Positions 1 through 11,277 are shown, counted from the first letter of the stretch. The stretch: 64,000 nt of DNA from LMUY01 sp964247705 (GCA_964247705.1 CAXTVQ010000022.1:1-64000), one strand, 5' to 3'. A program made the numbers and translations. The notes: generated from the sequence alone by a model not told the origin.

Positions 1-609
1 CGCCGCCGCCAGCATCGCGCACAGCAACAGCAAATCCGGCCGCGGGCTCAGCCCCGTAGCCGCCGCATCTGCCGCCGCCGCGCCGAAGATCAGCACCGGC
101 GTCGCCAGCGGCAGCAGCAGCAGCGGCAGCAGCACCCCGCCCCGCCGCGCACCCAACACGATCGCCGCCGCCGTGCTCCCCAGCAGCGACAGCACCGCCG
201 TCCCCGGCAGCAAGCCCGCCAGCAACGCCGGTATAACGTCCGTGTTCATCCGCAGCATCAGCGCCAACGGCCCGGCAGCGATCAGCAGCGGAACCCCGGT
301 GACCAGCCAGTGCGCCATCGCCTTGGCCAGTGCCACCGCCGAAGCCGGCAGCCCGCACAGCAGCAACTGGTCCAGGGAGCCATCCTCGCCATCCGCGCCG
401 AACAGCCGGTCCAGCGGCAGCAGCGCGGCCAGCAACGCACATACCCACACCACACCCGGCGCCATGCGCCCGAGCACCTCCGGCGCCGGCCCGATCGCCA
501 GCGGAAACAACGCCCCCGCCAGCACGAAGAACAGGACCGCCGCCAGCGTGTCGCTGCCGTGCCGCAGCGAAAGCAGCAGCTCGCGGCCCAGCAGGCGCAG
601 GAATATCAC
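1..609 (-). CDS. ccmB: Haem exporter permease CcmB (3' end outside window)
   Basis: CcmB is the membrane subunit of the CcmABCD system that loads haem onto CcmE for cytochrome c maturation. I read 203 codons from a GTG at 609; the family is usually about 220 residues, so only the last residues lie beyond the window edge. The protein starts with a short basic stretch (LLGRELLLSLRHGSDT), typical of the family, followed by several hydrophobic segments. The GTG overlaps the TGA of ccmA in a GTGA junction, so the two genes are translationally coupled in the order A, B. The identification rests on the N-terminal pattern plus the ccmA neighbour. The GTG start is preferred because no ATG lies close to the ccmA stop. 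Confidence 0.88.
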   Translation of the reverse strand, partial: MIFLRLLGRELLLSLRHGSDTLAAVLFFVLAGALFPLAIGPAPEVLGRMAPGVVWVCALLAALLPLDRLFGADGEDGSLDQLLLCGLPASAVALAKAMAHWLVTGVPLLIAAGPLALMLRMNTDVIPALLAGLLPGTAVLSLLGSTAAAIVLGARRGGVLLPLLLLPLATPVLIFGAAAADAAATGLSPRPDLLLLCAMLAAA

Positions 610-1172
610 GCCGCCCCCAACCGCAGCACGGCGGCATCCGGCAGGTCCAGATCCTGGTGCGTCGCCGTCACCACCCCGCCGCCCCCCGCCCGGTGCACCG
701 CCAACAGCCGCGCGAGCAGGCCGAGCGAGGCCGTGTCCAACCCGAGCGTCGGCTCGTCCAACAACCAAAGCGCCGATCGGCTGAGCGGCAGGCGCGCGAG
801 GGCCAACCGGCGGCGCTGCCCGGCCGACAGCATCCGTGCCGGCAACTCGGCCAGATCCGCCAGGCCGAGTGCGGCCAGTGCCGGACCGATCGGACGCCCG
901 GCGGCGGCGAAGCGCAGGTTCTCGGCGACCGTCAACCCGGCCTTGATCGCGTCGGCATGCGCGAGATACGCCGGGTTCTCCGGCCCTTCGATCCGCCCGG
1001 CATCCGGCCGCTTCAACCCGGCCAGCACGCGCAACAGCGTGGACTTGCCCGAGCCGTTCGGCCCCAGCAGCAGCAGCGCCCCACCCGGCGGCACCGCTAA
1101 GGAGACGCCTTCCAACACTAAACGCTCGCCCCGGAACGCGGCGACCCCGTCAGCCCGCAGCAGGTCGGTCAA
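606..1172 (-). CDS. ccmA: Haem exporter ATP-binding protein CcmA
   Basis: This is the 188-residue ABC ATPase of the cytochrome c maturation system. It powers release of haem-loaded CcmE at the cytoplasmic membrane. The Walker A GPNGSGKST is at about residues 37-45, the signature is LSAGQRRR (the CcmA-type variant of LSGGQ), Walker B is LLDEPTLGLD, and the switch histidine sits in TATHQDL. The length is close to the roughly 200 residues usual for CcmA. The gene is coupled to ccmB downstream by a 4-base overlap and is divergent from acnA, with about 130 bases between the two starts that must hold both promoters. I could not pick out a convincing promoter there. Confidence 0.93.
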   Translation of the reverse strand: MTDLLRADGVAAFRGERLVLEGVSLAVPPGGALLLLGPNGSGKSTLLRVLAGLKRPDAGRIEGPENPAYLAHADAIKAGLTVAENLRFAAAGRPIGPALAALGLADLAELPARMLSAGQRRRLALARLPLSRSALWLLDEPTLGLDTASLGLLARLLAVHRAGGGGVVTATHQDLDLPDAAVLRLGAA

Positions 1173-1302
1173 TTGTCGGGACCAGCCGGTAAAATCTGCC
1201 GCTCGGTGGACCCCGGCACCCCCCTGTGGTTAAACCGACACATTATATCCGCATTCACGAAGACCGCGCATACCTGCGCCGGCCGAAGGAGCAAGGCAAC
1301 CG

Positions 1303-3996
<2,694 letters not shown>

Positions 3997-4003
3997 GCTC
4001 CTC

Positions 4004-4042
4004 TCCCCCTCCCCTTGTGGGGGGGGGGGCGGGGGGAGGGGA
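4004..4042 (+). terminator. G-rich hairpin after acnA
   Basis: The arm CCCCTCCCC at 4006-4014 can pair with GGGGAGGGG at 4033-4041. The loop holds a run of eleven G, then a C, then six more G. It follows the acnA stop by a few bases and could end transcription or fold as a G-quadruplex. It lacks a T-run, so an intrinsic terminator is not proven. The G homopolymer length is an obvious place for sequencing error. Confidence 0.4.
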
Positions 4043-4112
4043 CCGGGCGTGACGTTTGCCCGATCAACCCGTTCCCCGCCCCTTTTCGCAAGTGGAGGGA
4101 GGGCCATCCGTC

Positions 4113-6191
4113 ATGCGCCTTCTCGCCACCACCCCCGAGGCAAACCTTGCCCGGTTGCCAATCGCGCTCGACTTGCGGGCCGTCAGCCTGGCCGAAGGCT
4201 TGCGCGCCGCTCTCTCCATCGCCTTCATCGTCGCGGCCGACCAATGGGTGCACTGGCCCCCCTTGCTGGAGGCGGCCCTCGCCGCGCTGCTGACCTGCCT
4301 CGGTGACGGGGGCGGCCCGATCGCCAAACGGCTGCCGGCCCTGCTCACATTCACCGTCGTGGGCGCGCTGCTCACCGCTGGGTTCGGCTTGCTACGCAAT
4401 GCCGGGCTCGGGGTCGCCGTCCCGGTCGCCTGCCTCGGCATCTTCGCCTGTTCCTATGCCCGGGTCTGGAACCAGTCGACGATGCAAGTGGGCAACCTGC
4501 TCACCGTCGTCCTGGTCCTTGCGATGGACGAGCCCCGTGGCCGGAACGAGGCGCTGCTGCTGGCGGGGGTCTTTGCCGCCGGGTCGCTGTGGGCCGTGCT
4601 GCTCACCATGGTGATCTGGCGCATCCACCCGTTCCGTCCCGCGCGCCACGCCGTCGCCAACGCCTACCGTGCCACCGCCCGCCTGGTCGCCGATTTGCGC
4701 GGCCTGATTCTGGCCGAGGCCGACCCGGCGGCGTGGGACGCCCATGCCCGCGGCCATCGCCGCGCCGTCCGCGACACCATCGAACGCGCCCGGACCGCCG
4801 TGCAGGACACGCTGCGGGTCCGCGGGCAAGCCAGTGCGCGCGCGTTCCAGGGCCTGATCCGCGTCGAGGCGATCGATCAGATCTTCGGCGCGCTGATCGC
4901 CCTGTCCGATCTGCTGGAAGCCACCCCGGACCCGGCGGTGCGCGCCGCCGCCGCCCGCCTGCTACGCCTGCTCCGCCCCGCGCTGCGCGTCGTGGCGGAG
5001 GCAATCCGCGCCGACGATCCCGGCCGGGGCCGCACGGCGTCGCTCAAGCGCCTGGCAACACTCGGTTCGGCGATCGACACGATGGCGGATGCCGAGAAAT
5101 TTCCGGCGCTGGCCGGCGTCACCCACGCCATCATCGAGCGCCTGCGCATCGCTACCAACCTGACCGCACCGGCCAATTACCAACCCGGCGCCCTGCCGGA
5201 GCCGGCAGCCAGCGGTTCACGCTGGCAGCGCTTCACGACGCCGCTGCGCGCCAACCTCAACTGGCGCTCCGCCAGCTTCCGCCACGCCCTGCGCACCGCC
5301 GTCGTCGCTGGCCCGGCGCTGGGCTTCACGCTTTCCTTGCACGGCGACTACCAGCACTGGCTGACCATCACCCTGATCCTGACGATGCAGCCGTTTTACG
5401 CGCTGACCTGGCAGCGGGCGCTCGAGCGAAGCGGCGGCACCGTTCTCGGCGGCCTGGTCGCGGCGGTGCTGGCGCTGGTCTGCACCACGCCGTTGGCCAT
5501 CGCCGCCGCCCTGTTCCCGCTGGCGGTGCTGGCCTTCACCGCGCGTGCGGTGAATTACGGCTTCTTCATCGCCCTGCTCACGCCCATGGTCGTCCTGCTG
5601 ACCGAATTCAGCCGCCCGGGCGCCAGCGAGTTCGTGATCGCCGGCTACCGCGCCGCCTACACCGTAGCCGGCGGCCTGCTGGCGGTGGCAGGCTGCATCA
5701 TCCTCTGGCCAAGCTGGGAGCCGGACCGGCTGAAGCAGGAACTCGCCGTTGCGATGGCCGCCCACGCCGACTTCGCCGAAGCGGAGCTGGACGTGCTGCT
5801 CGGCCAGGGCGACAATGCCGGGGTCGATCGGGCCCGACGCGCGGCGGGGGTGGCCAGCAACAACCTCGAAACATCGATTTCCCGCGCCCTGAACGAACCC
5901 CGCCGTACTCAGCGCAAGGACTTGCAATCCGCCATGGTGGTGGACGCAGCCCTGCGCCGGATGGCTGGCCGGCTATCGGCGTTGCAACTCGACCCGCACC
6001 ACGCTGATGGCGTTGCCTCGGCGGCGCTGACGCGCTGGCGAACCTGGATCGGCGAGTCCTTGCGGGCGATGGCGGCAGGCGCGGCTGTCGCAAATCCCCG
6101 CCCAGGCGGTCACGCCCCCGAAGCCCTGATCCGGATCGCGCGGCAGATCGAACTACTGGATGGGCTGCGCACCTCTCCCTCGACCGTGTAG
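4113..6191 (+). CDS. FUSC family inner-membrane protein
   Basis: This looks like a fusaric-acid-resistance (FUSC / aromatic acid exporter) family protein of 692 residues. Members sit in the inner membrane and are linked to efflux of aromatic acids. Two blocks of hydrophobic segments are visible, one in the first 170 residues and one at about residues 390-560, separated by a cytoplasmic alpha-helical region. This duplicated layout is typical of the family. I chose the ATG at 4113 because a GGAGGGAGGG ribosome site lies just upstream; the in-frame ATG at 4056 has none. The usual HlyD-type and small DUF1656 partners are absent, so the substrate is unknown. It converges on the LOV gene with 23 bases between stops. 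Confidence 0.8.
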   Translation: MRLLATTPEANLARLPIALDLRAVSLAEGLRAALSIAFIVAADQWVHWPPLLEAALAALLTCLGDGGGPIAKRLPALLTFTVVGALLTAGFGLLRNAGLGVAVPVACLGIFACSYARVWNQSTMQVGNLLTVVLVLAMDEPRGRNEALLLAGVFAAGSLWAVLLTMVIWRIHPFRPARHAVANAYRATARLVADLRGLILAEADPAAWDAHARGHRRAVRDTIERARTAVQDTLRVRGQASARAFQGLIRVEAIDQIFGALIALSDLLEATPDPAVRAAAARLLRLLRPALRVVAEAIRADDPGRGRTASLKRLATLGSAIDTMADAEKFPALAGVTHAIIERLRIATNLTAPANYQPGALPEPAASGSRWQRFTTPLRANLNWRSASFRHALRTAVVAGPALGFTLSLHGDYQHWLTITLILTMQPFYALTWQRALERSGGTVLGGLVAAVLALVCTTPLAIAAALFPLAVLAFTARAVNYGFFIALLTPMVVLLTEFSRPGASEFVIAGYRAAYTVAGGLLAVAGCIILWPSWEPDRLKQELAVAMAAHADFAEAELDVLLGQGDNAGVDRARRAAGVASNNLETSISRALNEPRRTQRKDLQSAMVVDAALRRMAGRLSALQLDPHHADGVASAALTRWRTWIGESLRAMAAGAAVANPRPGGHAPEALIRIARQIELLDGLRTSPSTV

Positions 6192-6214
6192 GGCGGCGGA
6201 GCGCGTGGGTGTCC

Positions 6215-6790
6215 CTATCTCCGGCGCACCGTATCCAGCGTGCCAGGCGCCAACTGCACCGTGATCTCCGCCAGCCGGTGTGCCGCCGTCACGATCCGGT
6301 CCAGCGCGTGAACCCGGTCGGCCACCTCAACCTCCCGCAGCAGAGTGTGGAACTCGGCCTCCAGCGAGGGCACGACGTGTGCGCGGCCGAAACTCACGTC
6401 CACGAACCAGTCCGGAAAGCCCAGCGTGATGTCCAACTGGTTGCCGAAGAAGTAGCGCAAAGCCCCCGTCTCGTCGTGCACTGGGGAGATGAACAACAGG
6501 TTCCAGAACGCCGTGCCGTCGCGGCGGTAGTTCGTGATCCACTCGATGCAGCCCTGGCCCGCGTCCAGGCACGTTCGAATGCGGTGCGCCGAGTCCGGAT
6601 CGGTCCTCGGCCCCTGCAGGAAGCGGCAGTTGTGGCCGATCGAGGCCGCCTCGTCATAGCCGGTGATAGCGGTGAAGGCAGGGTTGATCGCCACCATCGG
6701 ACAATCCGGTAAATGCGGGTCCGACAGCACCATGGCCGCATCGCTGTGCATCATCGCTGCCCGCAGCGCGTCGCCAATTCCGTCCGCCAT
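6215..6790 (-). CDS. Short LOV blue-light receptor
   Basis: This 191-residue protein is essentially one PAS/LOV domain. The LOV signature GHNCRFLQG spans residues 52-60, and Cys55 is the residue expected to form the light-driven adduct with FMN. Other flavin contacts can be seen: Asn87 in TNYRRDG, Asn97 in FWNLLF, and the signalling glutamine Gln118 in FFGNQLDIT. There is no kinase, GGDEF, STAS or DNA-binding domain. After the core (about 20-125) comes an extension of some 65 residues, probably helical, that could dimerise or act as output. The ATG lies 2 bases after the GNAT stop, so it is the last gene of the hisB-hisH operon. The signal partner is unknown. Confidence 0.92.
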   Translation of the reverse strand: MADGIGDALRAAMMHSDAAMVLSDPHLPDCPMVAINPAFTAITGYDEAASIGHNCRFLQGPRTDPDSAHRIRTCLDAGQGCIEWITNYRRDGTAFWNLLFISPVHDETGALRYFFGNQLDITLGFPDWFVDVSFGRAHVVPSLEAEFHTLLREVEVADRVHALDRIVTAAHRLAEITVQLAPGTLDTVRRR

Positions 6791-6792
6791 GC

Positions 6793-7332
6793 CTATTTCC
6801 CGTCCCGCAACCGCTTCCAGTAGAACAGCCCGCGCACCGTCTTGCCATCCACCCGCGCATAGGCTGGGTGCTCGCCCCAGCGCTGGAAGCCGAGGCTCTC
6901 GTACATCTTGATCGCCGGCGTCTGCGTCTCGCGCACGTCCAGGTTCAGGATCTGGAAGCCGAGCGCGCGGGCCGCATCCTCCACCCGCCGGGTCATCTGT
7001 GCCGCCAGGCCGTGGCCGCGGGCATAGGGGGCAACGAAACTATGCATCAGCGTCGCGGCAAAAGCCTGCGCCTCGTTGTTGCGCGGCGGGCGGACCAATT
7101 GGGCACTGCCGACGATCACACCGTCCAGCCGTGCCGTGAACAGCATGCGCTCCGGCATCAGCAGCACGCCGCGGAAATAACTTTCGAGCGCGGTGCGGCC
7201 CGGCGGCGCCACCCAGCCGAACCCGCCCCCCTCGATGATCGCTGCATCCGCCGCCTCGCACAACGCCGCGAGGTCGTCGTCCGGCAGCACGGCCGCCCGC
7301 TCCACCGCGAGCACGGGGACCAGCGTACTCAC
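6793..7332 (-). CDS. GNAT family N-acetyltransferase
   Basis: This 179-residue protein has the GNAT fold pattern. The acetyl-CoA binding motif A is visible as VAPYARGHGLAAQM, followed by the conserved LNLDVRETQTPAIKMYESLGF stretch that forms motif B. It would transfer an acetyl group from acetyl-CoA to an amine, but the sequence does not name the substrate. The start overlaps the hisH stop in an ATGA junction, so it is translated with the histidine genes. In many alphaproteobacteria hisA follows hisH, and here this gene takes that place. Confidence 0.85.
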   Translation of the reverse strand: MSTLVPVLAVERAAVLPDDDLAALCEAADAAIIEGGGFGWVAPPGRTALESYFRGVLLMPERMLFTARLDGVIVGSAQLVRPPRNNEAQAFAATLMHSFVAPYARGHGLAAQMTRRVEDAARALGFQILNLDVRETQTPAIKMYESLGFQRWGEHPAYARVDGKTVRGLFYWKRLRDGK

Positions 7333-7967
7333 GGGGACCAGCGCAGGAAATTGGCCAGGATCTGCAGTCCCACGGTTTGGCTCTTCTCGACGTGGAACTG
7401 GGTACCGGCCCGGTTCCCCACGGCAACCATGGCGGGAACGGCCTCGCCATACTGGGTGGTGGCGATCACCTCGCCGGGCCGGGCGCCGCGCAACGCGTAG
7501 CTATGGACGAAATACACGTCGTCGCCGGGTTGCAACCCGTCCAGCAGGGGATGACGGCCGGGTTCGAAGTCGAGCGTGTTCCAGCCCATCTGCGGCAGGC
7601 GGAGGCCCGGCGCCGCCATCTCAGCCACTTCGCCGCCGACCCAGCCGAACCCCGGAGTGGTCGTATGCTCCAACCCGCGCTCGGCCATCAGTTGCATGCC
7701 GACACAGATGCCCAGGAACGGCCGGCCTGCCGCACCCGAGACCTCGATCGCCTCCCGCATCCCGTCCACCGCCGCAAGCCCGGCGGCGCAATCCGCGAAC
7801 GCGCCCTGACCCGGCAGCACCACGCGGTCGGCCTGGGCCACCTCCGCCGGATCGGCGGTCACGCTCACGTCCGCAGCGATCCCCGCCTGCTCGGCGGCGC
7901 GAACCAATGCCCGGGCGGCGGAGGTGAGATTGCCGCTGCCGTAATCCACCACGGCCACCCGCATCAT
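7329..7967 (-). CDS. hisH: Imidazole glycerol phosphate synthase subunit HisH
   Basis: HisH is the glutaminase subunit that supplies ammonia to HisF in the fifth step of histidine synthesis. The 212-residue length is typical. The class I amidotransferase nucleophile lies in GICVGMQLMAERG, and the His/Glu part of the triad is expected in the C-terminal region. The start overlaps the DUF2628 gene by ATGA and the stop overlaps the GNAT gene by ATGA. The HisF partner and HisA are not in this window. Confidence 0.95.
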   Translation of the reverse strand: MMRVAVVDYGSGNLTSAARALVRAAEQAGIAADVSVTADPAEVAQADRVVLPGQGAFADCAAGLAAVDGMREAIEVSGAAGRPFLGICVGMQLMAERGLEHTTTPGFGWVGGEVAEMAAPGLRLPQMGWNTLDFEPGRHPLLDGLQPGDDVYFVHSYALRGARPGEVIATTQYGEAVPAMVAVGNRAGTQFHVEKSQTVGLQILANFLRWSP

Positions 7968-8323
7968 ACTTCGGTCTCCGACAGCAACGGCCGGGCGGAG
8001 AGCAGCCGTACGAACGCCTCGTCCTGGTCACGCCCGGTAACCACGTGCTCGAGGTCGTAGGCGCGCAGCCATAGGCTCCATCGCCGCAGGTCGGTCCCAA
8101 ACAGGCCGATCACCAGGAACAGCGCGAACGCCAGCGATGGCCTCAATGCTGGTGGCGCGAATGCGCAGAGCGCAACCAGCAAGGCCAGCGTGATCACCCC
8201 CAAGGTCCATGCGCCCCGCGCCAGCAGCCACAATGGACCGAACAGGAACCCGCCCCAGGTGAAACCCTCCGGCACCAGCACCGGCGGCTTCCTTGCGTGG
8301 ACGTGGGCGGTGTAGACCCTCAT
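7964..8323 (-). CDS. DUF2628 domain membrane protein
   Basis: This is a 119-residue protein starting MRVYTAHVH, the typical opening of DUF2628 proteins. It has a hydrophobic centre of two or three membrane segments (from GGFLFGPLWLLARG to about residue 85) and a polar C-terminus. I chose the ATG at 8323 because it forms an ATGA overlap with the hisB stop; longer in-frame extensions run inside hisB. A DUF2628 gene between hisB and hisH is, from memory, a recurring arrangement in this order of bacteria. Its function is not known. Confidence 0.8.
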   Translation of the reverse strand: MRVYTAHVHARKPPVLVPEGFTWGGFLFGPLWLLARGAWTLGVITLALLVALCAFAPPALRPSLAFALFLVIGLFGTDLRRWSLWLRAYDLEHVVTGRDQDEAFVRLLSARPLLSETEV

Positions 8324-8910
8324 AGCGCCCCCTTGGTGGACGGTATGACCCCTGCCGTCCGCGGGTCCAGCTCTACCGCCATGCGCAACGCCCGGGCCAG
8401 CGCCTTGAAGCAGCCTTCCGCGATATGGTGCGCGTTGCGCCCGGCCTTTTGCGTGACATGCAGGGTGACGAGCGCGTTCATGGCGAAGGCGCGGAAGAAT
8501 TCCTCGAACAACTCGGTATCCATCGTGCCGATCGTGGGGACGGCGAACCCGACCGACCACGCCAGCAACGGACGGCCCGAAATGTCGATCGCAGCCTCCA
8601 CCAGCGCCTCGTCCATCGGCACCAGTGCCTGGCCGTAGCGCCGGATGCCCCGCTTGTCGCCGATAGCCTGCGCGAACGCCTGGCCCAGCACGATCCCGAC
8701 ATCCTCGACGGTATGGTGGTCGTCGATATGCAGGTCCCCGCTGGCCTGGATCTGGAGGTCGAACAACGCGTGGCGGGCCAGCGCCGTCAGCATATGGTCG
8801 AGGAAGCCCACGCCGGTGGACAGCTCCGCCCGTCCGGTTCCGTCCAGCTCGAGGCTGATGCGGATGTCCGTCTCGCTCGTGGTGCGTTCAATCGTTGCAG
8901 ACCGTGGCAT
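8320..8910 (-). CDS. hisB: Imidazoleglycerol-phosphate dehydratase
   Basis: HisB removes water from imidazole glycerol phosphate in histidine synthesis, a manganese-dependent reaction. This is the short, monofunctional form (about 196 residues) without the phosphatase domain of enterobacteria. The metal-binding signature is visible in DLHIDDHHTVED, and the second His-rich motif in NAHHIAEGCFKA. I prefer the ATG at 8910 (MPRSATIERTT) over one at 8934, because the extra eight residues are not typical. It is the first gene of a five-gene overlapping operon that also carries DUF2628, hisH, GNAT and LOV. Confidence 0.94.
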   Translation of the reverse strand: MPRSATIERTTSETDIRISLELDGTGRAELSTGVGFLDHMLTALARHALFDLQIQASGDLHIDDHHTVEDVGIVLGQAFAQAIGDKRGIRRYGQALVPMDEALVEAAIDISGRPLLAWSVGFAVPTIGTMDTELFEEFFRAFAMNALVTLHVTQKAGRNAHHIAEGCFKALARALRMAVELDPRTAGVIPSTKGAL

Positions 8911-9023
8911 GCAGCGGCTGATAGCGCAGTTCACCCCTCTTGTCCCCTAGCGCCTTGTCCCGCCCGCACGGCGAACCCAGGGCGGGGCTGGCGCGTCAGG
9001 GTCATGGCAACGGAGAATAGCAG

Positions 9024-9191
9024 ATGGCTGAGGACGAGAAACCGGCGGAGAAGCCGGCGCTGCCCGGCAACCATGGCCAGTTCGGCACCAACGTGGCGAC
9101 GGAAGACAGCCAGGTGCTGGAGGATCACAAGACGCCGAGCGCGCCGGGCACTCAAGGCCCGAAGCAGACCGGTGCGGGCGAGCGCTCCTGA
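9024..9191 (+). CDS. Small hydrophilic protein, 55 residues
   Basis: This is a 55-codon reading frame (MAEDEKPAEKPALPGNHG...), rich in Glu, Lys, Pro, Gly and Thr, without hydrophobic segments and probably disordered. A GGAG lies 10 bases before the ATG. Its stop overlaps the ATG of the next gene by one base (TGATG), which supports real translation and coupling. No function is recognised. Its composition resembles the 81-residue protein at 11278, and both may be stress-type hydrophilic proteins (inference). Confidence 0.6.
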   Translation: MAEDEKPAEKPALPGNHGQFGTNVATEDSQVLEDHKTPSAPGTQGPKQTGAGERS

Positions 9192-9706
9192 TGGCGTCGG
9201 TGGAGGATCTCGCCCGCGAGCATGGGGTGAGTGCGGAAGCCGTGCGCGTGCTGCAGGACGCCGTGCGCCGTGGCGGCGGACGGCAGGCGCAGTTCAGCCA
9301 TCCGGAACTGGGCGGCATGGGCCAGTGGTCCTCGGGCGGCATGACCCAGGTGGGCGACATGTTCAACACGGCGCTGAAGGACAAGGTGAACCGCCTGTGC
9401 TCGGCGCTGGCCCAAGACGCCGCGAACGACCCGGCGCCACCCCCGCGCGAGCCAGCCGGCTCCGGTGATTGGTGGCCGGACGGCTTGGGCCGCCCGTCCG
9501 CCACGGGTGCACAGAACGGCATGCGCTATGCCTGTTTCCCCGACACGCACCGGGTCGCGGTGGAACAGGCCGGCCGTGTGACATTGTACGATAGTGGCGA
9601 CCACCGCATCAGCGGCGTCTCGCAGCAGCAAAGCGGCACGCAGGAGCTGACGTTCAGCAGCCAGAAAGGGACGATCCGGGCGAGCGACCTGCCCGTCGTT
9701 CGCTGA
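9191..9706 (+). CDS. SHOCT-like hypothetical protein
   Basis: This 171-residue protein has a helical N-terminus with a histidine- and glycine-rich centre (QAQFSHPELGGMGQWSSGGM, then VGDMFNTALKDKV). I have seen this pattern in alphaproteobacterial proteins labelled SHOCT-domain. A low-complexity linker rich in Pro/Ala follows, then a C-terminal segment with likely beta strands (residues 110-170). There is no signal peptide or membrane segment. It is coupled to the small gene upstream through a TGATG junction and followed by a strong hairpin. Function is unknown. Confidence 0.7.
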   Translation: MASVEDLAREHGVSAEAVRVLQDAVRRGGGRQAQFSHPELGGMGQWSSGGMTQVGDMFNTALKDKVNRLCSALAQDAANDPAPPPREPAGSGDWWPDGLGRPSATGAQNGMRYACFPDTHRVAVEQAGRVTLYDSGDHRISGVSQQQSGTQELTFSSQKGTIRASDLPVVR

Positions 9707-9713
9707 GCCGTAG

Positions 9714-9738
9714 GGCGGGTTGCCCTTTGCAACCCGCC
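9714..9738. terminator. Bidirectional hairpin between convergent genes
   Basis: A perfect 10-base inverted repeat, GGCGGGTTGC and GCAACCCGCC, encloses a 5-base loop. It sits 7 bases after the SHOCT-like gene and 12 bases from the stop of the opposite-strand MFS gene, where a two-way terminator would be expected. It has no T-run. Confidence 0.6.
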
Positions 9739-9750
9739 ATGTTCGGCCCG

Positions 9751-11136
9751 TTACGCCGAGATTGCCTCGAGCGCCCGGTTGTTCACCGCCGGCCCGGTCG
9801 CGATCGAAGCCATCACGATCACCATACTCCCCGCGATGAAGCTGAAGACCCCGAGCGTGCCGAAATCGCGCAGGAAGAAGGCGATGACGAACGCGCTGAA
9901 CACCACCGATATCCGGCTGAACGAGTAGACGAACCCAACCGCCACCGCCCGGATCCGTGTCGGATACAGCTCCGCCTGATACGAGTGGAATGCGAACGAC
10001 ATGATGTTGGACGAAATCGTCAGCATCACCCCGCACGCCACCACCGCTACGATGTTGCCCGCCTGGCTGAACAGCAACCCGAACACCGCGATCGACCCGG
10101 CGGCGCATACGATCACCCATTTCCGCTCCACCCGGTCCGCGAACGTAGCGGCCACCAGTGGCCCGAACGGGGCGGCAAGCGCGATGATGAAGGTGTAGAG
10201 CAGCGACGTCGTTACCGTGATGCCCTGGCTGACCAGCAGCGTCGGCACCCAGTTGGCGAAGCCGTAGAAGCCCACCGTTTGGAAGATGTTGAAGATGATC
10301 AGCATGATCGTCCGCGACAGATAGGGGCGGCGGAACGCCTCCATCAGCGTTCCGCGTGGCGTCACCGGATCCGGACGGCCAGGCTCCGGCAAGGCCCGGC
10401 CATATTCTGCGGCCACCCGCGCCTCCATCGCCGTCATGATGGCGTCCGCCTCCGCAACCCGCCCGCGGCCAGCCAGCCAGCGCGGGCTTTCCGGAACCGC
10501 GCGCCGGATGAACCACACCGCGACCGCGCTGAGCGAGCCGATCAAGACGACCACCCGCCAACCGCTGAAGCCGCCGAAACTGAGCGGAACCAGCATGTAG
10601 GCCAGGAACGCGACCACGGGCACCACGGCGAACTGGATCGTCTGGTTCACCGCAAACGCCCGCCCCCGCAGCCCCTTCGGCACCAGCTCGGTCAGATACG
10701 TGTCGATCGTCACCAGCTCGACCCCGATGCCGATCCCCGTGATGAACCGCCAGAGATTGACCCCGAAAGCGTCGCCCTGGAACGCCATGATCGCCGAAGA
10801 CACGGCATACCACAGGAGCGAAAAGGTGAAGATCGTCCGCCGCCCGAACCGGTCCGCCACGAACCCGAACGCGATCGTGCCGACGAACAACCCGGCGAAC
10901 AGTGCCGCCACGAAGCCGGCCACCCCCGAGGTGCCGAACAGGCCGGGCGTCGTCGGGGTCAGGATGTGCTCGCGCACCAATCCGGGCGCCACGTAGCCCG
11001 TGAAGAACAGGTCATAGAATTCGAAGAAGCCGCCCAGGCTGAGCAGGACCACCAGCGTCCAGATGCTGCGCGTCGGCGGCAGACGGTCCAGCCGTGCGCC
11101 GATTTCGCCCGCTTGCATCGCACCTGCTTGCATCAT
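9751..11136 (-). CDS. MFS transporter, metabolite:H+ symporter type
   Basis: This is a 461-residue major facilitator with 12 hydrophobic segments. The N-terminus (GGFFEFYDLFFTGYVAPGLV) is typical of the sugar/aromatic acid:H+ symporter groups. The loop 2-3 motif is present as ADRFGRRTIF, and ITGIGIGVELVTIDTY matches the fourth segment. I chose the ATG at 11136 (or the adjacent one at 11133), because the longer frame runs over the divergent small gene. The substrate cannot be told; an organic acid or sugar is likely from the family. The gene stands alone. Confidence 0.85.
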   Translation of the reverse strand: MMQAGAMQAGEIGARLDRLPPTRSIWTLVVLLSLGGFFEFYDLFFTGYVAPGLVREHILTPTTPGLFGTSGVAGFVAALFAGLFVGTIAFGFVADRFGRRTIFTFSLLWYAVSSAIMAFQGDAFGVNLWRFITGIGIGVELVTIDTYLTELVPKGLRGRAFAVNQTIQFAVVPVVAFLAYMLVPLSFGGFSGWRVVVLIGSLSAVAVWFIRRAVPESPRWLAGRGRVAEADAIMTAMEARVAAEYGRALPEPGRPDPVTPRGTLMEAFRRPYLSRTIMLIIFNIFQTVGFYGFANWVPTLLVSQGITVTTSLLYTFIIALAAPFGPLVAATFADRVERKWVIVCAAGSIAVFGLLFSQAGNIVAVVACGVMLTISSNIMSFAFHSYQAELYPTRIRAVAVGFVYSFSRISVVFSAFVIAFFLRDFGTLGVFSFIAGSMVIVMASIATGPAVNNRALEAISA

Positions 11137-11277
11137 ATCCGGCGTCCCCTCTTCATCACGCTTTTGCGCGTTTAAGCCACGAGAATGGCGGCCGCACCAG
11201 TCCCGCCTGAGCGAAACGTGAGCAGACAGGAGCAGGAGTGGCCCCATCTGCCGCCACTCACTCCTGGAGGAACTGCG

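Noticed and set aside
173..1233. Plus-strand open frames over the ccm genes
   Set aside because: They are proline/alanine/arginine-rich shadows of ccmA and ccmB.
4113..6191. Aromatic acid efflux operon (aaeXAB-like)
   Set aside because: No HlyD-type or small partner genes are adjacent, so only the family is given.
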